From Pedobacter ginsenosidimutans (GTDB taxonomy: Bacteria > Bacteroidota > Bacteroidia > Sphingobacteriales > Sphingobacteriaceae): 64,000 nucleotides of DNA. Within the stretch, counting starts at the first letter, position 1; each line of letters starts with the position of its first letter. The position numbers and the translations under genes were made by a program. Shown piece by piece: positions 19,009 through 27,061 of the stretch. The stretch lies in NCBI RefSeq assembly GCF_001442625.1, contig NZ_LMZQ01000003.1:62001-126000 (forward strand), read 5' to 3'. A model generated the notes under the pieces. That model did no database searches. It saw only the letters and a program-made list of their open reading frames with translations, and had not been told where the DNA came from.

Positions 19009-19979
19009 TATTTTTTACGTTCAGTGGTGTACAGTACAAGTTGTTCTAAACCAGTTCGTGCTTCGCCTGCCTCAAAACTGTGCAAAATATCAAATGCTTC
19101 CTTCTGGTACTCCAGCATTTTCTGGTTCGCGTAATACACACCTTCGTGGGCATTTACGAAATCTATAATCTGCTGAATTTTAACCGGATCGTCCTGGTGG
19201 TTTTTCACAAGGTTAATTATTTTTTTACGTTCAGTTTTTTCGGCTTTATTCAGCGCATAAATTAAAGGTAGCGTTACTTTCTTCTCTTTAATATCAATAC
19301 CCAAAGGTTTACCTACATCATCAGTCCCGAAATCGAAGGTATCGTCTTTAATCTGAAAGGCAATCCCTACTTTTTCGCCAAACAGACGCATTTTTTCTAT
19401 CGTTTCATCATCAGCACCTGCCGAAGCAGCACCCGCAGCGCAACAAGAAGCAATTAAAGAAGCTGTTTTCTGTCGAATCACATCAAAATATAAATCTTCC
19501 GAAATATCCATCCTCCGCACCTTTTCTACTTGCAAGAGCTCGCCCTCACTCATCTGTTTCACCGCTTCCGATACAATCTGTAACAAACGGTGTTCGTTAT
19601 TGTTTACCGAAAGCAACAATCCTTTAGCCAACAGGTAGTCGCCAACTAAAACGGCAATCTTGTTTTTCCATAAAGCATTGATAGAGAAAAAGCCGCGGCG
19701 TTCGTAAGCATTGTCTACCACATCATCATGCACCAAAGTAGCCGTATGTAAAAGCTCTACCAAAGCAGCTCCGCGATGGGTTGATTCTGTAATGCCACCG
19801 CATAGTTTAGCCGCAAAAAATACGAACATCGGCCGCATTTGTTTGCCTTTCTGCTTTACAATATAATGGGTAATCCTATCCAGCAACGGTGCGTCGCTAT
19901 GCATAGATTCTTTAAAGGTTTTTTCAAACGCTTTAATATCAGCAGCAATAGGTGTTTTTATCTGTTCGATTCCCGGCAT
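19008..19979 (-). CDS. Polyprenyl diphosphate synthase
   Basis: 323 residues. The enzyme joins isopentenyl units into a long-chain prenyl diphosphate, probably for the menaquinone side chain in this group. First aspartate motif VHDDVVDNAYERR near 94, second motif IKDDTFDFGTDD near 222. The start is ATG 19979 (MPGIEQIKTPIAADIKAFEK); the longer frame to 20066 adds a hydrophobic stretch not usual in the family. It overlaps terC by one base. Product chain length cannot be read reliably. Confidence 0.93.
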   Translation of the reverse strand: MPGIEQIKTPIAADIKAFEKTFKESMHSDAPLLDRITHYIVKQKGKQMRPMFVFFAAKLCGGITESTHRGAALVELLHTATLVHDDVVDNAYERRGFFSINALWKNKIAVLVGDYLLAKGLLLSVNNNEHRLLQIVSEAVKQMSEGELLQVEKVRRMDISEDLYFDVIRQKTASLIASCCAAGAASAGADDETIEKMRLFGEKVGIAFQIKDDTFDFGTDDVGKPLGIDIKEKKVTLPLIYALNKAEKTERKKIINLVKNHQDDPVKIQQIIDFVNAHEGVYYANQKMLEYQKEAFDILHSFEAGEARTGLEQLVLYTTERKK

Positions 19980-20101
19980 TAAGTCGAAAAATTTTGATTG
20001 CAAACTTAAACTAATTTCCCATAAAAAGGTAATGTACAATCGTATTATTAAGGATTTGAAAAGCAATAGCTTAATCTTTAATATCTTTTGCTCCTGCTAT
20101 T

Positions 20102-20138
20102 GCCCATAGTCCTCGCCCTCATGCTTCGGGCTGTGGGC
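20102..20138. other. Short hairpin of unknown role in a 292-base gap
   Basis: GCCCATA and TGTGGGC pair around an inner GCCC/GGGC stem. No T-run follows on either strand, so it is not a clear terminator. The remaining gap from 19980 to 20271 shows nothing else. Confidence 0.3.
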
Positions 20139-20271
20139 CATTTAGCGCGATCAGGTTAACATTATGGGTTAGTGAAGGTAAAAACCCCTCCATACGACAA
20201 TTAATTCCTCAGAAATATTAGCTTTATTTAATTTCAAATTTTACATTTAAACCAATATTAGCTGAGCTAAG

Positions 20272-21273
20272 ATGAAAAAACGCTACAAAGTACTTATTGG
20301 CCTTTCGGCATTAATTGTTGCAGGCTACTTATTGGGGCCAAAACCCAAAAAACCGGTTTACAACAAAGAACTTACCCAGGTTCCCGATCTGGAAGACTTA
20401 GACCGTTATGTGGCGAGTATCGAATCGATGCACAAAATAAAACCAGGTAACGAAGCCGAAATTATCTGGGCAGATCCCCTCCACAAGCAAACCGAGTATG
20501 CCATTGTTTACCTGCATGGTTTTTCGGCATCAAAAACAGAAGGAAACCCCGTTTACCTAAATTTAGCAAAAGAACTAAATGCCAATTTATATTTAGCGCG
20601 TTTGGCCGACCATGGCATTGATACACTTGCACCCATGCAATATTTTACCGCAGATCGCCTTTGGGAAACCAGCAAACAGGCTTATGCTATCGGTAAAAAA
20701 TTAGGAAAAAAGGTAATTTTGGTGGGCACCTCTACAGGAGGCACAGTAGCTTTAAAGTTAGCGGCAACCTATCCTGAAATTAACAGTTTGATATTGTTAT
20801 CGCCAAATGTGGCCATTAACGATAAAAATGCATGGCTTTTGAATAACCCCTGGGGTTTGCAGATAGCCAGAAAAGTGGTGGGTGGCGATGAACGTAAAGT
20901 AGACGATCGCACTGACGAATATAAAAAATACTGGTACACCAATTACCGCCTCGAATCTTTGGTAGAACTGGAAGAGTTTATCGAGAGCAGTATGGTAAAA
21001 ACAACTTTCCAAAAAGTAAAACAACCTGTTTTAATGCTCTACTACTACAAAAATGAACTCGAGCAGGATCCGGTAGTGCGTGTAGATGCTATGCTGAAAA
21101 TGTTCGATGAACTGGGCACGCCGAATAATTTAAAAAGAAAACAAGCCATACCAAACGCAGGGAATCACGTAATGGGATCGTATATTACTTCGAAAGATTT
21201 ACCAAGTGTAGGGGCTGCTATTGATAACTATATCAAGAATGTATTGAAAATATCATTTGAACTTACTAAATAA
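20272..21273 (+). CDS. Alpha/beta hydrolase (serine hydrolase)
   Basis: 333 residues. An N-terminal membrane segment (VLIGLSALIVAGYLLG, residues 6-21) probably anchors it, with the domain in the periplasm. Oxyanion region VYLHGFSASKTEG near 82, nucleophile elbow VGTSTGGT with Ser near 155, late His in NAGNHVMGS near 303. It resembles S33-like carboxylesterase/lysophospholipase proteins. The substrate is unknown. The broken gene at 21285 follows after 11 bases. Confidence 0.88.
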   Translation: MKKRYKVLIGLSALIVAGYLLGPKPKKPVYNKELTQVPDLEDLDRYVASIESMHKIKPGNEAEIIWADPLHKQTEYAIVYLHGFSASKTEGNPVYLNLAKELNANLYLARLADHGIDTLAPMQYFTADRLWETSKQAYAIGKKLGKKVILVGTSTGGTVALKLAATYPEINSLILLSPNVAINDKNAWLLNNPWGLQIARKVVGGDERKVDDRTDEYKKYWYTNYRLESLVELEEFIESSMVKTTFQKVKQPVLMLYYYKNELEQDPVVRVDAMLKMFDELGTPNNLKRKQAIPNAGNHVMGSYITSKDLPSVGAAIDNYIKNVLKISFELTK

Positions 21274-21284
21274 CATCATCTAAA

Positions 21285-21865
21285 ATGAAAATATGCTTCT
21301 CAATTATTATCTTAACACTATGCTTTTTAAGCACCAAGGCCCAAACCTTAAGCTATGAAGATTTTAAAAAATTAATTCCCTTGCTAGAAAAGGAAGATTG
21401 GAGAAATGCATATCAACAATCCGAAAAGTTGTTAATTTCTTCAAAAACGGACACTTCAGATTTTAGAGCAATTATATTATATGCTAACATTCTATCTGCG
21501 GCAGGTATGGTAACCGAAAATTCTATGTCATACAAAGAAATAGAGAAAAACTTAATGAAGTATAAGGGGCAGAAAATCATTTTCTCTTCTCATCCCATTA
21601 CAGAAAAAGAAGGTTCGCTAAACTGTGTTCAGTTCTCAGACCCAAAACTGGCAGCAAGTGCTTTTATCACAGCTACAAACGGGGTATCAATATTCTGTGT
21701 TTTGAAAAAATTGTTTTTAAGCATCCGGTAAAGCCTAGTGATTTTGCTGGCTCGTTTGTACGGTGTGGAGGAATATTAGATAAAATAGAATTTAACCCGA
21801 ATAAATCTTTAATCTGGATTAGCAGATTATCAGTAAAGGAAGGTTTTGCAAACGCTGTTAATTAA
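21285..21865 (+). pseudogene. Small exported protein gene broken by a two-base insertion
   Basis: The first frame gives a signal peptide (MKICFSIIILTLCFLSTKAQ) and 148 residues, ending early at 21731. Near 21703 the sequence TTCTGTGTTTTGAA appears to carry one extra TG. Removing it joins ATNGVSIFC to FEKIVFKHPVKPSDFAGSFV and continues to TAA 21863-21865, about 192 residues in all. The downstream frame is clean and protein-like, so a recent frameshift (or a sequencing error) is the simplest reading. Function unknown. Confidence 0.75.
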
Positions 21866-21927
21866 CTTGGTGAGAGACTTACGAGGTTATTCCATCGCTA
21901 ATCCCCAGGCCAAACTTCGCAAGAAAT

Positions 21928-22896
21928 TTAACTCAAAATATTTTTTACAATCATTTCAGCGTGCACCCTAGAATTTTCGATAAAAAGTTTGTGTGTATCC
22001 AATCCACCGCAAACTACACCCGCCAAATACAAACCTTTTACATTGGTTTCCATGGTTTCTTCGTTATAAACCGGGCAAAGTGTTTCGGGCAGTTCGATGC
22101 CGAATTTTCTTAACATACTAAAATCTGGCTGATAACCTGTCATGGCGATAACGAAATCGTTTGGAATGGTTTTTATCCCTTCTGGTGTTTTGATATCGAC
22201 TTCACCTTCTCTTATTTCAACCAGTTCAGAATTGAAAAGTGCTTTCACTTCTCCTTCTTTAATCCTGTTCTGTATATCCGGACGCACCCAATATTTAACA
22301 TGAGGACCAAGATCGCTACTACGAACAACCATGGTTACGTTTGCACCTTTTCGGTAGGTTTCTAAAGCAGCATCTACACCAGAGTTATTGGCGCCAACCA
22401 CCACTACATTTTGAAAGGCGTATAAATGAGGATCTTTGTAATAATGCGTTACTTTTGGTAAATCCTCTCCCGGAACATTCATCAACAAAGGCACATCATA
22501 AAAACCAGTAGCCACAATTACATTCTTCGCAGTATAATCGGTTTTAGAAGTATTGATTTCGAAAATATCGCTATTATTTTTAACAACCTGTTTTACGCTT
22601 TCAAAAAGATGGATATTTAAATCAAATTTTTCGCCTACACGACGGTAATATTCAACAGCTTCATTACGGTTAGGTTTTGGACTTATGGTTACGAAAGGAA
22701 CTCCTCCAATTTCTAACTTTTGAGAAGTAGAAAAGAAGGTCATAAACACCGGATAGTTAAACAAACTGTTCACCAAAGCGCCTTTCTCTACAATTACATA
22801 GCTTAAGTTCGCTTTTTGAGCTTCAATTGCACAAGCCATCCCTATTGGGCCGGCACCTATGATTAATACGTCGTAATGATTTTGATTGTCAGACAT
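21928..22896 (-). CDS. ypdA: YpdA family flavin oxidoreductase (putative bacillithiol disulfide reductase)
   Basis: 322 residues, usual length. The FAD dinucleotide motif DVLIIGAGPIGMACAIEA opens the protein (residues 9-26) and the NADPH site VVVVGANNSGVDAALETYRKGA lies near 165. YpdA reduces oxidised bacillithiol (BSSB) with NADPH, restoring the thiol made by the Bsh pathway. bshA is 15 kb away in this window, which supports the role. It lacks the CxxC redox pair of thioredoxin reductase, as expected for YpdA. Confidence 0.9.
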   Translation of the reverse strand: MSDNQNHYDVLIIGAGPIGMACAIEAQKANLSYVIVEKGALVNSLFNYPVFMTFFSTSQKLEIGGVPFVTISPKPNRNEAVEYYRRVGEKFDLNIHLFESVKQVVKNNSDIFEINTSKTDYTAKNVIVATGFYDVPLLMNVPGEDLPKVTHYYKDPHLYAFQNVVVVGANNSGVDAALETYRKGANVTMVVRSSDLGPHVKYWVRPDIQNRIKEGEVKALFNSELVEIREGEVDIKTPEGIKTIPNDFVIAMTGYQPDFSMLRKFGIELPETLCPVYNEETMETNVKGLYLAGVVCGGLDTHKLFIENSRVHAEMIVKNILS

Positions 22897-22924
22897 CCAG
22901 TTTTTATTTCGCTTAAAGAGTGGT

Positions 22925-23020
22925 CGTCATCTCGCCTGGAGCGTCGTCCCGATGTTAAGTCGGGAGAGAGATCTATTGATATAGATTTCTCGACTACACT
23001 GCGTTCCGCTCGAAATGACG
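22925..23020. repeat. Dispersed CGTCAT...ATGACG inverted repeat
   Basis: Starts CGTCATCTCGCCTGGAGCG and ends CGTTCCGCTCGAAATGACG, with an inner TCCCGA...TCGGGA stem and facing GAGATCTAT/ATAGATTTCTC arms. It fills the gap between ypdA and the MBL-rhodanese gene. Confidence 0.7.
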
Positions 23021-23034
23021 ATTTCCTTTAATTA

Positions 23035-24447
23035 TTACACTTTCATTGCTTTACTTGGGCAGGCGAAATCGGTTCTTTTTAAACCGGTATTTTTAATTGC
23101 ACCATAACCGCCTGCAACATCGATCACATTTTCTACTCCACGTGATTTTAAGATGGAAGCAGCAATCATCGAGCGGTAGCCACCTGCACAGTGAATATAA
23201 TAGGTAGATTTTGGATTGATTTCGCCAGTCCAGTCGTTAATAAAATCTAACGGGCGACTCAGTGTAAATTCCAGATGTTCTGATTCATATTCACCTGGTT
23301 TACGTACATCAAGGGCTGTAATTTCTCCATCGGATGCAGCCTGTTCAAAAGCTTCAGCCGAAATAGATTCTATGGTATCGATTTCCTTGCCAGCATCTGT
23401 CCATCTTTCGAAACCACCATCTAAATAACCAATGGTACTATCGTATCCTACGCGGGTTAAACGGGTAATGGTTTCTTCTTCTTTACCTTGATCTGTAATC
23501 AGTAAAATTGGCTGCTGTAAATCGGTAATCAAAGCACCAACCCAGGGCGCAAACTGTCCGTTAAGGCCTATGTTGATTGAATTTGGAATAAAACCTTTGG
23601 CAAAAACCTGCGGATCGCGGGTATCAAGCATAATAGCCCCTGTTTGGTTTGCCGTATCTTCAAACTGCTGAGGTGTCAAAGCGTTTAATCCTTTCTCATA
23701 AACCTCATCAATGCTTTCCACACCACCTTTATTAATGGCAGCATTTTTAGCAAAATATTGTGGTGGCGGCATAATGCCATCCGTCACTTCGGCAATAAAC
23801 TGCTCTTTCGTTTCGGCTTTCAAAGCGTAATTTACTTCCTTTTGATGCCCTAAAGTATCGAAAGTTTCTTTACTCATACTTTTGCCACAGGCAGAACCTG
23901 CACCATGTGCCGGATAAACAATTACATCATCAGCCAACGGCTTTATTTTCTCATTTAACGAATCGTAAAGCATTCCGGCTAAGTCTTCCATGGTTAAATG
24001 ACCTTTCTGTGCTAAATCCGGGCGACCAACATCACCGATAAATAAAGTATCACCACTAAAAATACAATGATCTTTACCGTTTTCATCGGTCAATAAATAG
24101 GTAGTCGATTCTAAAGTATGCCCAGGAGTATGTAAAGCGGTAATGGTCACGTTTCCAATTTTAAACTGCTCGCCATCTTTAGCTATGTGCGATTTAAACT
24201 CGGTTTTAGCGGTTGGGCCATAGATGATTTCGGCACCAGATTTTTCTGCCAGATCTACATGTCCGGAAACAAAATCGGCATGAAAATGCGTTTCAAAAAT
24301 ATATTTAATGGTTGCCCCTGCTTTTTCAGCTTTCTTTAAGTACGTTCCAACCTCTCTTAGCGGATCAATAATTGCAGCTTCGCCATTACTTTCGATGTAA
24401 TAAGCGGCTTCTGCCAGGCAACCTGTATATATTTGTTCTATTTTCAT
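23035..24447 (-). CDS. Persulfide dioxygenase-like MBL protein fused to two rhodanese domains
   Basis: 470 residues. The N-terminal metallo-beta-lactamase domain has THFHADFVSGH (residues 53-63), HTPGHTLES near 109 and FSGDTLFIGDVGRPDL near 134, the pattern of ETHE1-type persulfide dioxygenases. Two rhodanese domains follow, near 260-355 and 365-465. The second has its active Cys in YIHCAGGYRSM. The first has LLITDQGKEEE, with no Cys, so it is probably structural. Likely role: oxidation of low-molecular-weight persulfides in sulfide detoxification, perhaps bacillithiol persulfide given ypdA next door (inferred). Confidence 0.92.
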   Translation of the reverse strand: MKIEQIYTGCLAEAAYYIESNGEAAIIDPLREVGTYLKKAEKAGATIKYIFETHFHADFVSGHVDLAEKSGAEIIYGPTAKTEFKSHIAKDGEQFKIGNVTITALHTPGHTLESTTYLLTDENGKDHCIFSGDTLFIGDVGRPDLAQKGHLTMEDLAGMLYDSLNEKIKPLADDVIVYPAHGAGSACGKSMSKETFDTLGHQKEVNYALKAETKEQFIAEVTDGIMPPPQYFAKNAAINKGGVESIDEVYEKGLNALTPQQFEDTANQTGAIMLDTRDPQVFAKGFIPNSINIGLNGQFAPWVGALITDLQQPILLITDQGKEEETITRLTRVGYDSTIGYLDGGFERWTDAGKEIDTIESISAEAFEQAASDGEITALDVRKPGEYESEHLEFTLSRPLDFINDWTGEINPKSTYYIHCAGGYRSMIAASILKSRGVENVIDVAGGYGAIKNTGLKRTDFACPSKAMKV

Positions 24448-24460
24448 GATTTCTTCGCAA

Positions 24461-24523
24461 CGTCACCCTGAATTTATTTCAGGGTCTTACCAGAAAGATG
24501 CTGAAACAAGTTCAGCATGACGG
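24461..24523. repeat. Dispersed GTCA...TGAC inverted repeat
   Basis: CGTCACCCTGAATTTATTTC pairs in part with the end GAAACAAGTTCAGCATGACG. It lies 13 bases upstream of the MBL-rhodanese start codon. Similar units end at 26042 and 37098. Confidence 0.6.
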
Positions 24524-24609
24524 ATCTATTACAGCAAAAATAGCGCTAAATACTTATAACCGAAATGATGTCGGTCATAATTGCAGAAGTTTTACTTATT
24601 AAAACCTTT

Positions 24610-24701
24610 TTGTTGGTCGAGATTTGCAATCTCGACCTTATTAGCTTAAAAGAATTACAAATCATTAGTTCTGTAGACGGGATTACAAATCCCAACCAAC
24701 G
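24610..24701. repeat. GGATTTGCAATCC-type palindromic repeat
   Basis: TGTTGGTCGAGATTTGCAAT, then CTCGACC, a TTATTAG spacer and the ending GGGATTACAAATCCCAACCAACG read in two blocks. Both halves are palindromes and the outer TTGGT/ACCAA ends pair. Close relatives lie at 48625-50357. Confidence 0.65.
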
Positions 24702-25721
24702 CTAATCTTTAGTCAACTCACCTCTTAGTGATTCTTCCATTAATTTGCGGCTTTCTTCTATTGGCAAACCTAAGCCCATAACGAACATTAATTTGGTTAC
24801 CGTAGCCTCGAAAGTTAAATCGTAACCACTTAAAATGCCCATTTTCAGCAATTCTCTGCTGGTTTCGTAGCGGCCTAGTTGAACCGATCCTTTTTTACAT
24901 TGAGAAATATCGATTATAATCTTTCCATTCAGAATAGCCTGACGCAAACTATCTAAAAACCATTGTGCAGTTGTGGTATTGCCTGAGCCAAAAGTCTCTA
25001 AAATAATGGCATCAACCTTAGAATCTGTTATTGCCTGAACTGCCTGTGGCGTTATTCCAGGGTATAATTTCAGCACCCCGATATTAGAATTAAAATTGGT
25101 GTGTAATTTTAATTCTCCTTCGGTAGCTTTTAGGATATAGTTTCGATGAAATTGCAAGTGAACGCCTGCTTCGGCAAGTATCGGGTAATTTGGCGAACGG
25201 AAAGCTTCAAACTTTTCACTGTTATATTTTATAGAGCGGTTGCCTCTAAATAATTGTGCATCAAAATAAATGCAAACCTCTGGAAAAAGTGCTTTTCCAT
25301 CTTCTTTGGTCGCTGCAATCTCTAGAGCGGTAATTAAATTCTCTTTGGCATCCGTCCTGATTTCGCCAATTGGCAGTTGCGAACCGGTTAAAACAACAGG
25401 TTTAGATAGATTTTCGAGCATGAAGCTCAATGCCGATGCTGTAAAAGCCATAGTATCAGACCCGTGTAGGATCACAAAACCATCGTACTGATCGTATTTA
25501 TGATAAACAAGTTCGGCTAATGTTTTCCATATTTCAGGATCCATGTTTGAAGAATCCAATACTGGATTGAAGGAATGCACATCTAAATCGTAATCTAAAC
25601 GGCTTAATTCAGGAACGTTTTCTTTTATCTGCTGGAAATCAAATGGAATTAACATCCCATTTGTAGGATCGTTAACCATACCGATGGTACCACCGGTATA
25701 AATTATAAGTATTTTGGTCAT
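24702..25721 (-). CDS. ansA: Type I L-asparaginase
   Basis: 339 residues, cytoplasmic (no signal peptide). It hydrolyses asparagine to aspartate and ammonia. The nucleophile threonine is in YTGGTIGM (near 11) and the second catalytic set in LHGSDTMAFTAS (near 84-95). TGSQLPIGEIRTDAKEN near 112 is typical of the type I family. Single-gene unit. Confidence 0.95.
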   Translation of the reverse strand: MTKILIIYTGGTIGMVNDPTNGMLIPFDFQQIKENVPELSRLDYDLDVHSFNPVLDSSNMDPEIWKTLAELVYHKYDQYDGFVILHGSDTMAFTASALSFMLENLSKPVVLTGSQLPIGEIRTDAKENLITALEIAATKEDGKALFPEVCIYFDAQLFRGNRSIKYNSEKFEAFRSPNYPILAEAGVHLQFHRNYILKATEGELKLHTNFNSNIGVLKLYPGITPQAVQAITDSKVDAIILETFGSGNTTTAQWFLDSLRQAILNGKIIIDISQCKKGSVQLGRYETSRELLKMGILSGYDLTFEATVTKLMFVMGLGLPIEESRKLMEESLRGELTKD

Positions 25722-25879
25722 TTGGTTGGTGAAGGTTGCTCACCGCAAAGAAACTAAAAATTTACAAATGATTAGACAATATTTTTAAATTAGCAACAAA
25801 AAAGCTAAAAAACGTTAGTAAATTGCCAAAATGATAAATTTTAAATCACTATTTTACAATACAAGAAATTCAATACAAT

Positions 25880-25963
25880 CGTCATTCCCAACTTGATTGG
25901 GAATCGTAATGCCTTGGTCGGGTTTGTAGATTGCATAAGATTCCCGCCTGCGCGGGAAAGACG
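25880..25963. repeat. Dispersed GTCATTCCC inverted repeat
   Basis: CGTCATTCCCAACTTGATTGG begins the unit in two blocks (CGTCATTCCC, AACTTGATTGGG), and it ends TTCCCGCCTGCGCGGGAAAGACG. An inverted relative with the same GATTGGGAATGACG part is at 62664-62733. It sits in the 341-base gap between ansA and tatD, which has no gene. Confidence 0.65.
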
Positions 25964-25979
25964 ATCTTCCGTCAGAATC

Positions 25980-26042
25980 TGTCATTAGTAATTTGTTTCA
26001 GGATCCTGATAGGAAAGATGCTGAAATAAATTCAGCATGACG
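25980..26042. repeat. Dispersed GTCAT...ATGACG repeat
   Basis: TGTCATTAGTAATTTGTTTC through AAATTCAGCATGACG. It shares the AAAGATGCTGAAA and TTCAGCATGACG parts with the copy at 24461. Confidence 0.6.
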
Positions 26043-26062
26043 GCCTAGCAAAAAATTGATGT

Positions 26063-26830
26063 TTAAACCCCGAAAATTTTCTTCGAATTCTCAGTGGTTA
26101 CATCTGCAATTTCTTCAATAGAAACACCATAAATATCAGTCAGTTTTTGGGCAACATAAATTAAATAACTGCTTTCATTGGGTTTTCCACGGAAAGGAAC
26201 TGGAGCCAAATAAGGTGAATCTGTTTCTAAAACCAGATTAGCCAAAGGAATCTCTGACAATACCAGATCCAATCCAGCTTTTTTATAGGTAACCACACCA
26301 CCAATGCCTAAATAGAAATTTAAATCGATGGCCTGTTTAGCATGCGCTAAATTACCCGTAAAACAATGAAATATTCCGCGCAGTTTTTCGTCCCTTTCAC
26401 TTTCCAGTAACTCGAAAACCTCATCAAAAGCTTCACGACAATGGATCACAATCGGCAAACCCAAATCTTTTGCCCAGCCGATCTGTTTACGAAAAGCATC
26501 TTGTTGAATGGCCAAAGTAGTTTTATCCCAATACAGATCTATCCCGATCTCGCCAATGGCATAAATTTTCCGACCGGAAGTGCTATTGTAGATTTCGTCC
26601 AATTTTGCAAGATAATCTTCCTTCACATCGCAGGGGTGTAAACCCGCCATTGCAAAACAATTTGCCGGATATTTTGCCACCAGATCATCAATCATAGCAA
26701 TTGATTTTACATCAACATTTGGCAAAAACAAACGGTTAACGTTATTCTCAAAACAACGCTCCATTAACTGCGCTTGTTTCTCAGCATCCTGCTCGTAATA
26801 TAAATGGGTATGGGTATCGGTGAAAAGCAT
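26063..26830 (-). CDS. TatD family metal-dependent hydrolase
   Basis: 255 residues, usual length for TatD DNases. Metal-binding landmarks are FTDTHTHLYY (near 3), AIGEIGIDLYWDKT (near 91), VIHCREAFDEV (near 128), FHCFTGN (near 154) and LETDSPYLAP (near 203). The family has 3'-5' exonuclease and D-aminoacyl-tRNA or related hydrolase activity; the exact substrate here is open. Cytoplasmic. Confidence 0.95.
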   Translation of the reverse strand: MLFTDTHTHLYYEQDAEKQAQLMERCFENNVNRLFLPNVDVKSIAMIDDLVAKYPANCFAMAGLHPCDVKEDYLAKLDEIYNSTSGRKIYAIGEIGIDLYWDKTTLAIQQDAFRKQIGWAKDLGLPIVIHCREAFDEVFELLESERDEKLRGIFHCFTGNLAHAKQAIDLNFYLGIGGVVTYKKAGLDLVLSEIPLANLVLETDSPYLAPVPFRGKPNESSYLIYVAQKLTDIYGVSIEEIADVTTENSKKIFGV

Positions 26831-26905
26831 GTTTATAATGTAAAATGGGTTAGAGGTTAGGTTATGAATTCATAAATGTATTGCTAAGGTTAATCTGAAC
26901 TCGAA

Positions 26906-26984
26906 TTTGTCATGTTGAGCTTGTCGAAACACTTAACGCAAATTTAAGCAGGTCCTTCGACAGGCTCAGGATGACAAATTTATT
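26906..26984. repeat. Dispersed TTGTCAT...ATGACAA inverted repeat
   Basis: TTGTCATGTTGAGCTTGTCG faces CGACAGGCTCAGGATGACAA, with the arms complementary over most of their length. It lies in the gap between tatD and uvrA, and an AATCCGATAGCTATCGGATC palindrome follows at about 27005-27030. Confidence 0.75.
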
Positions 26985-27061
26985 TGTACATAAAGACCCT
27001 GAAACAAATCCGATAGCTATCGGATCAGGTGACGAATGATGCGTGAACCTCCAACCTCGGA

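Noticed and set aside
20102-20200. TPP or other riboswitch upstream of the hydrolase gene
   Set aside because: A hairpin exists, but the conserved core of no riboswitch class could be found, and the downstream gene is not a likely target.
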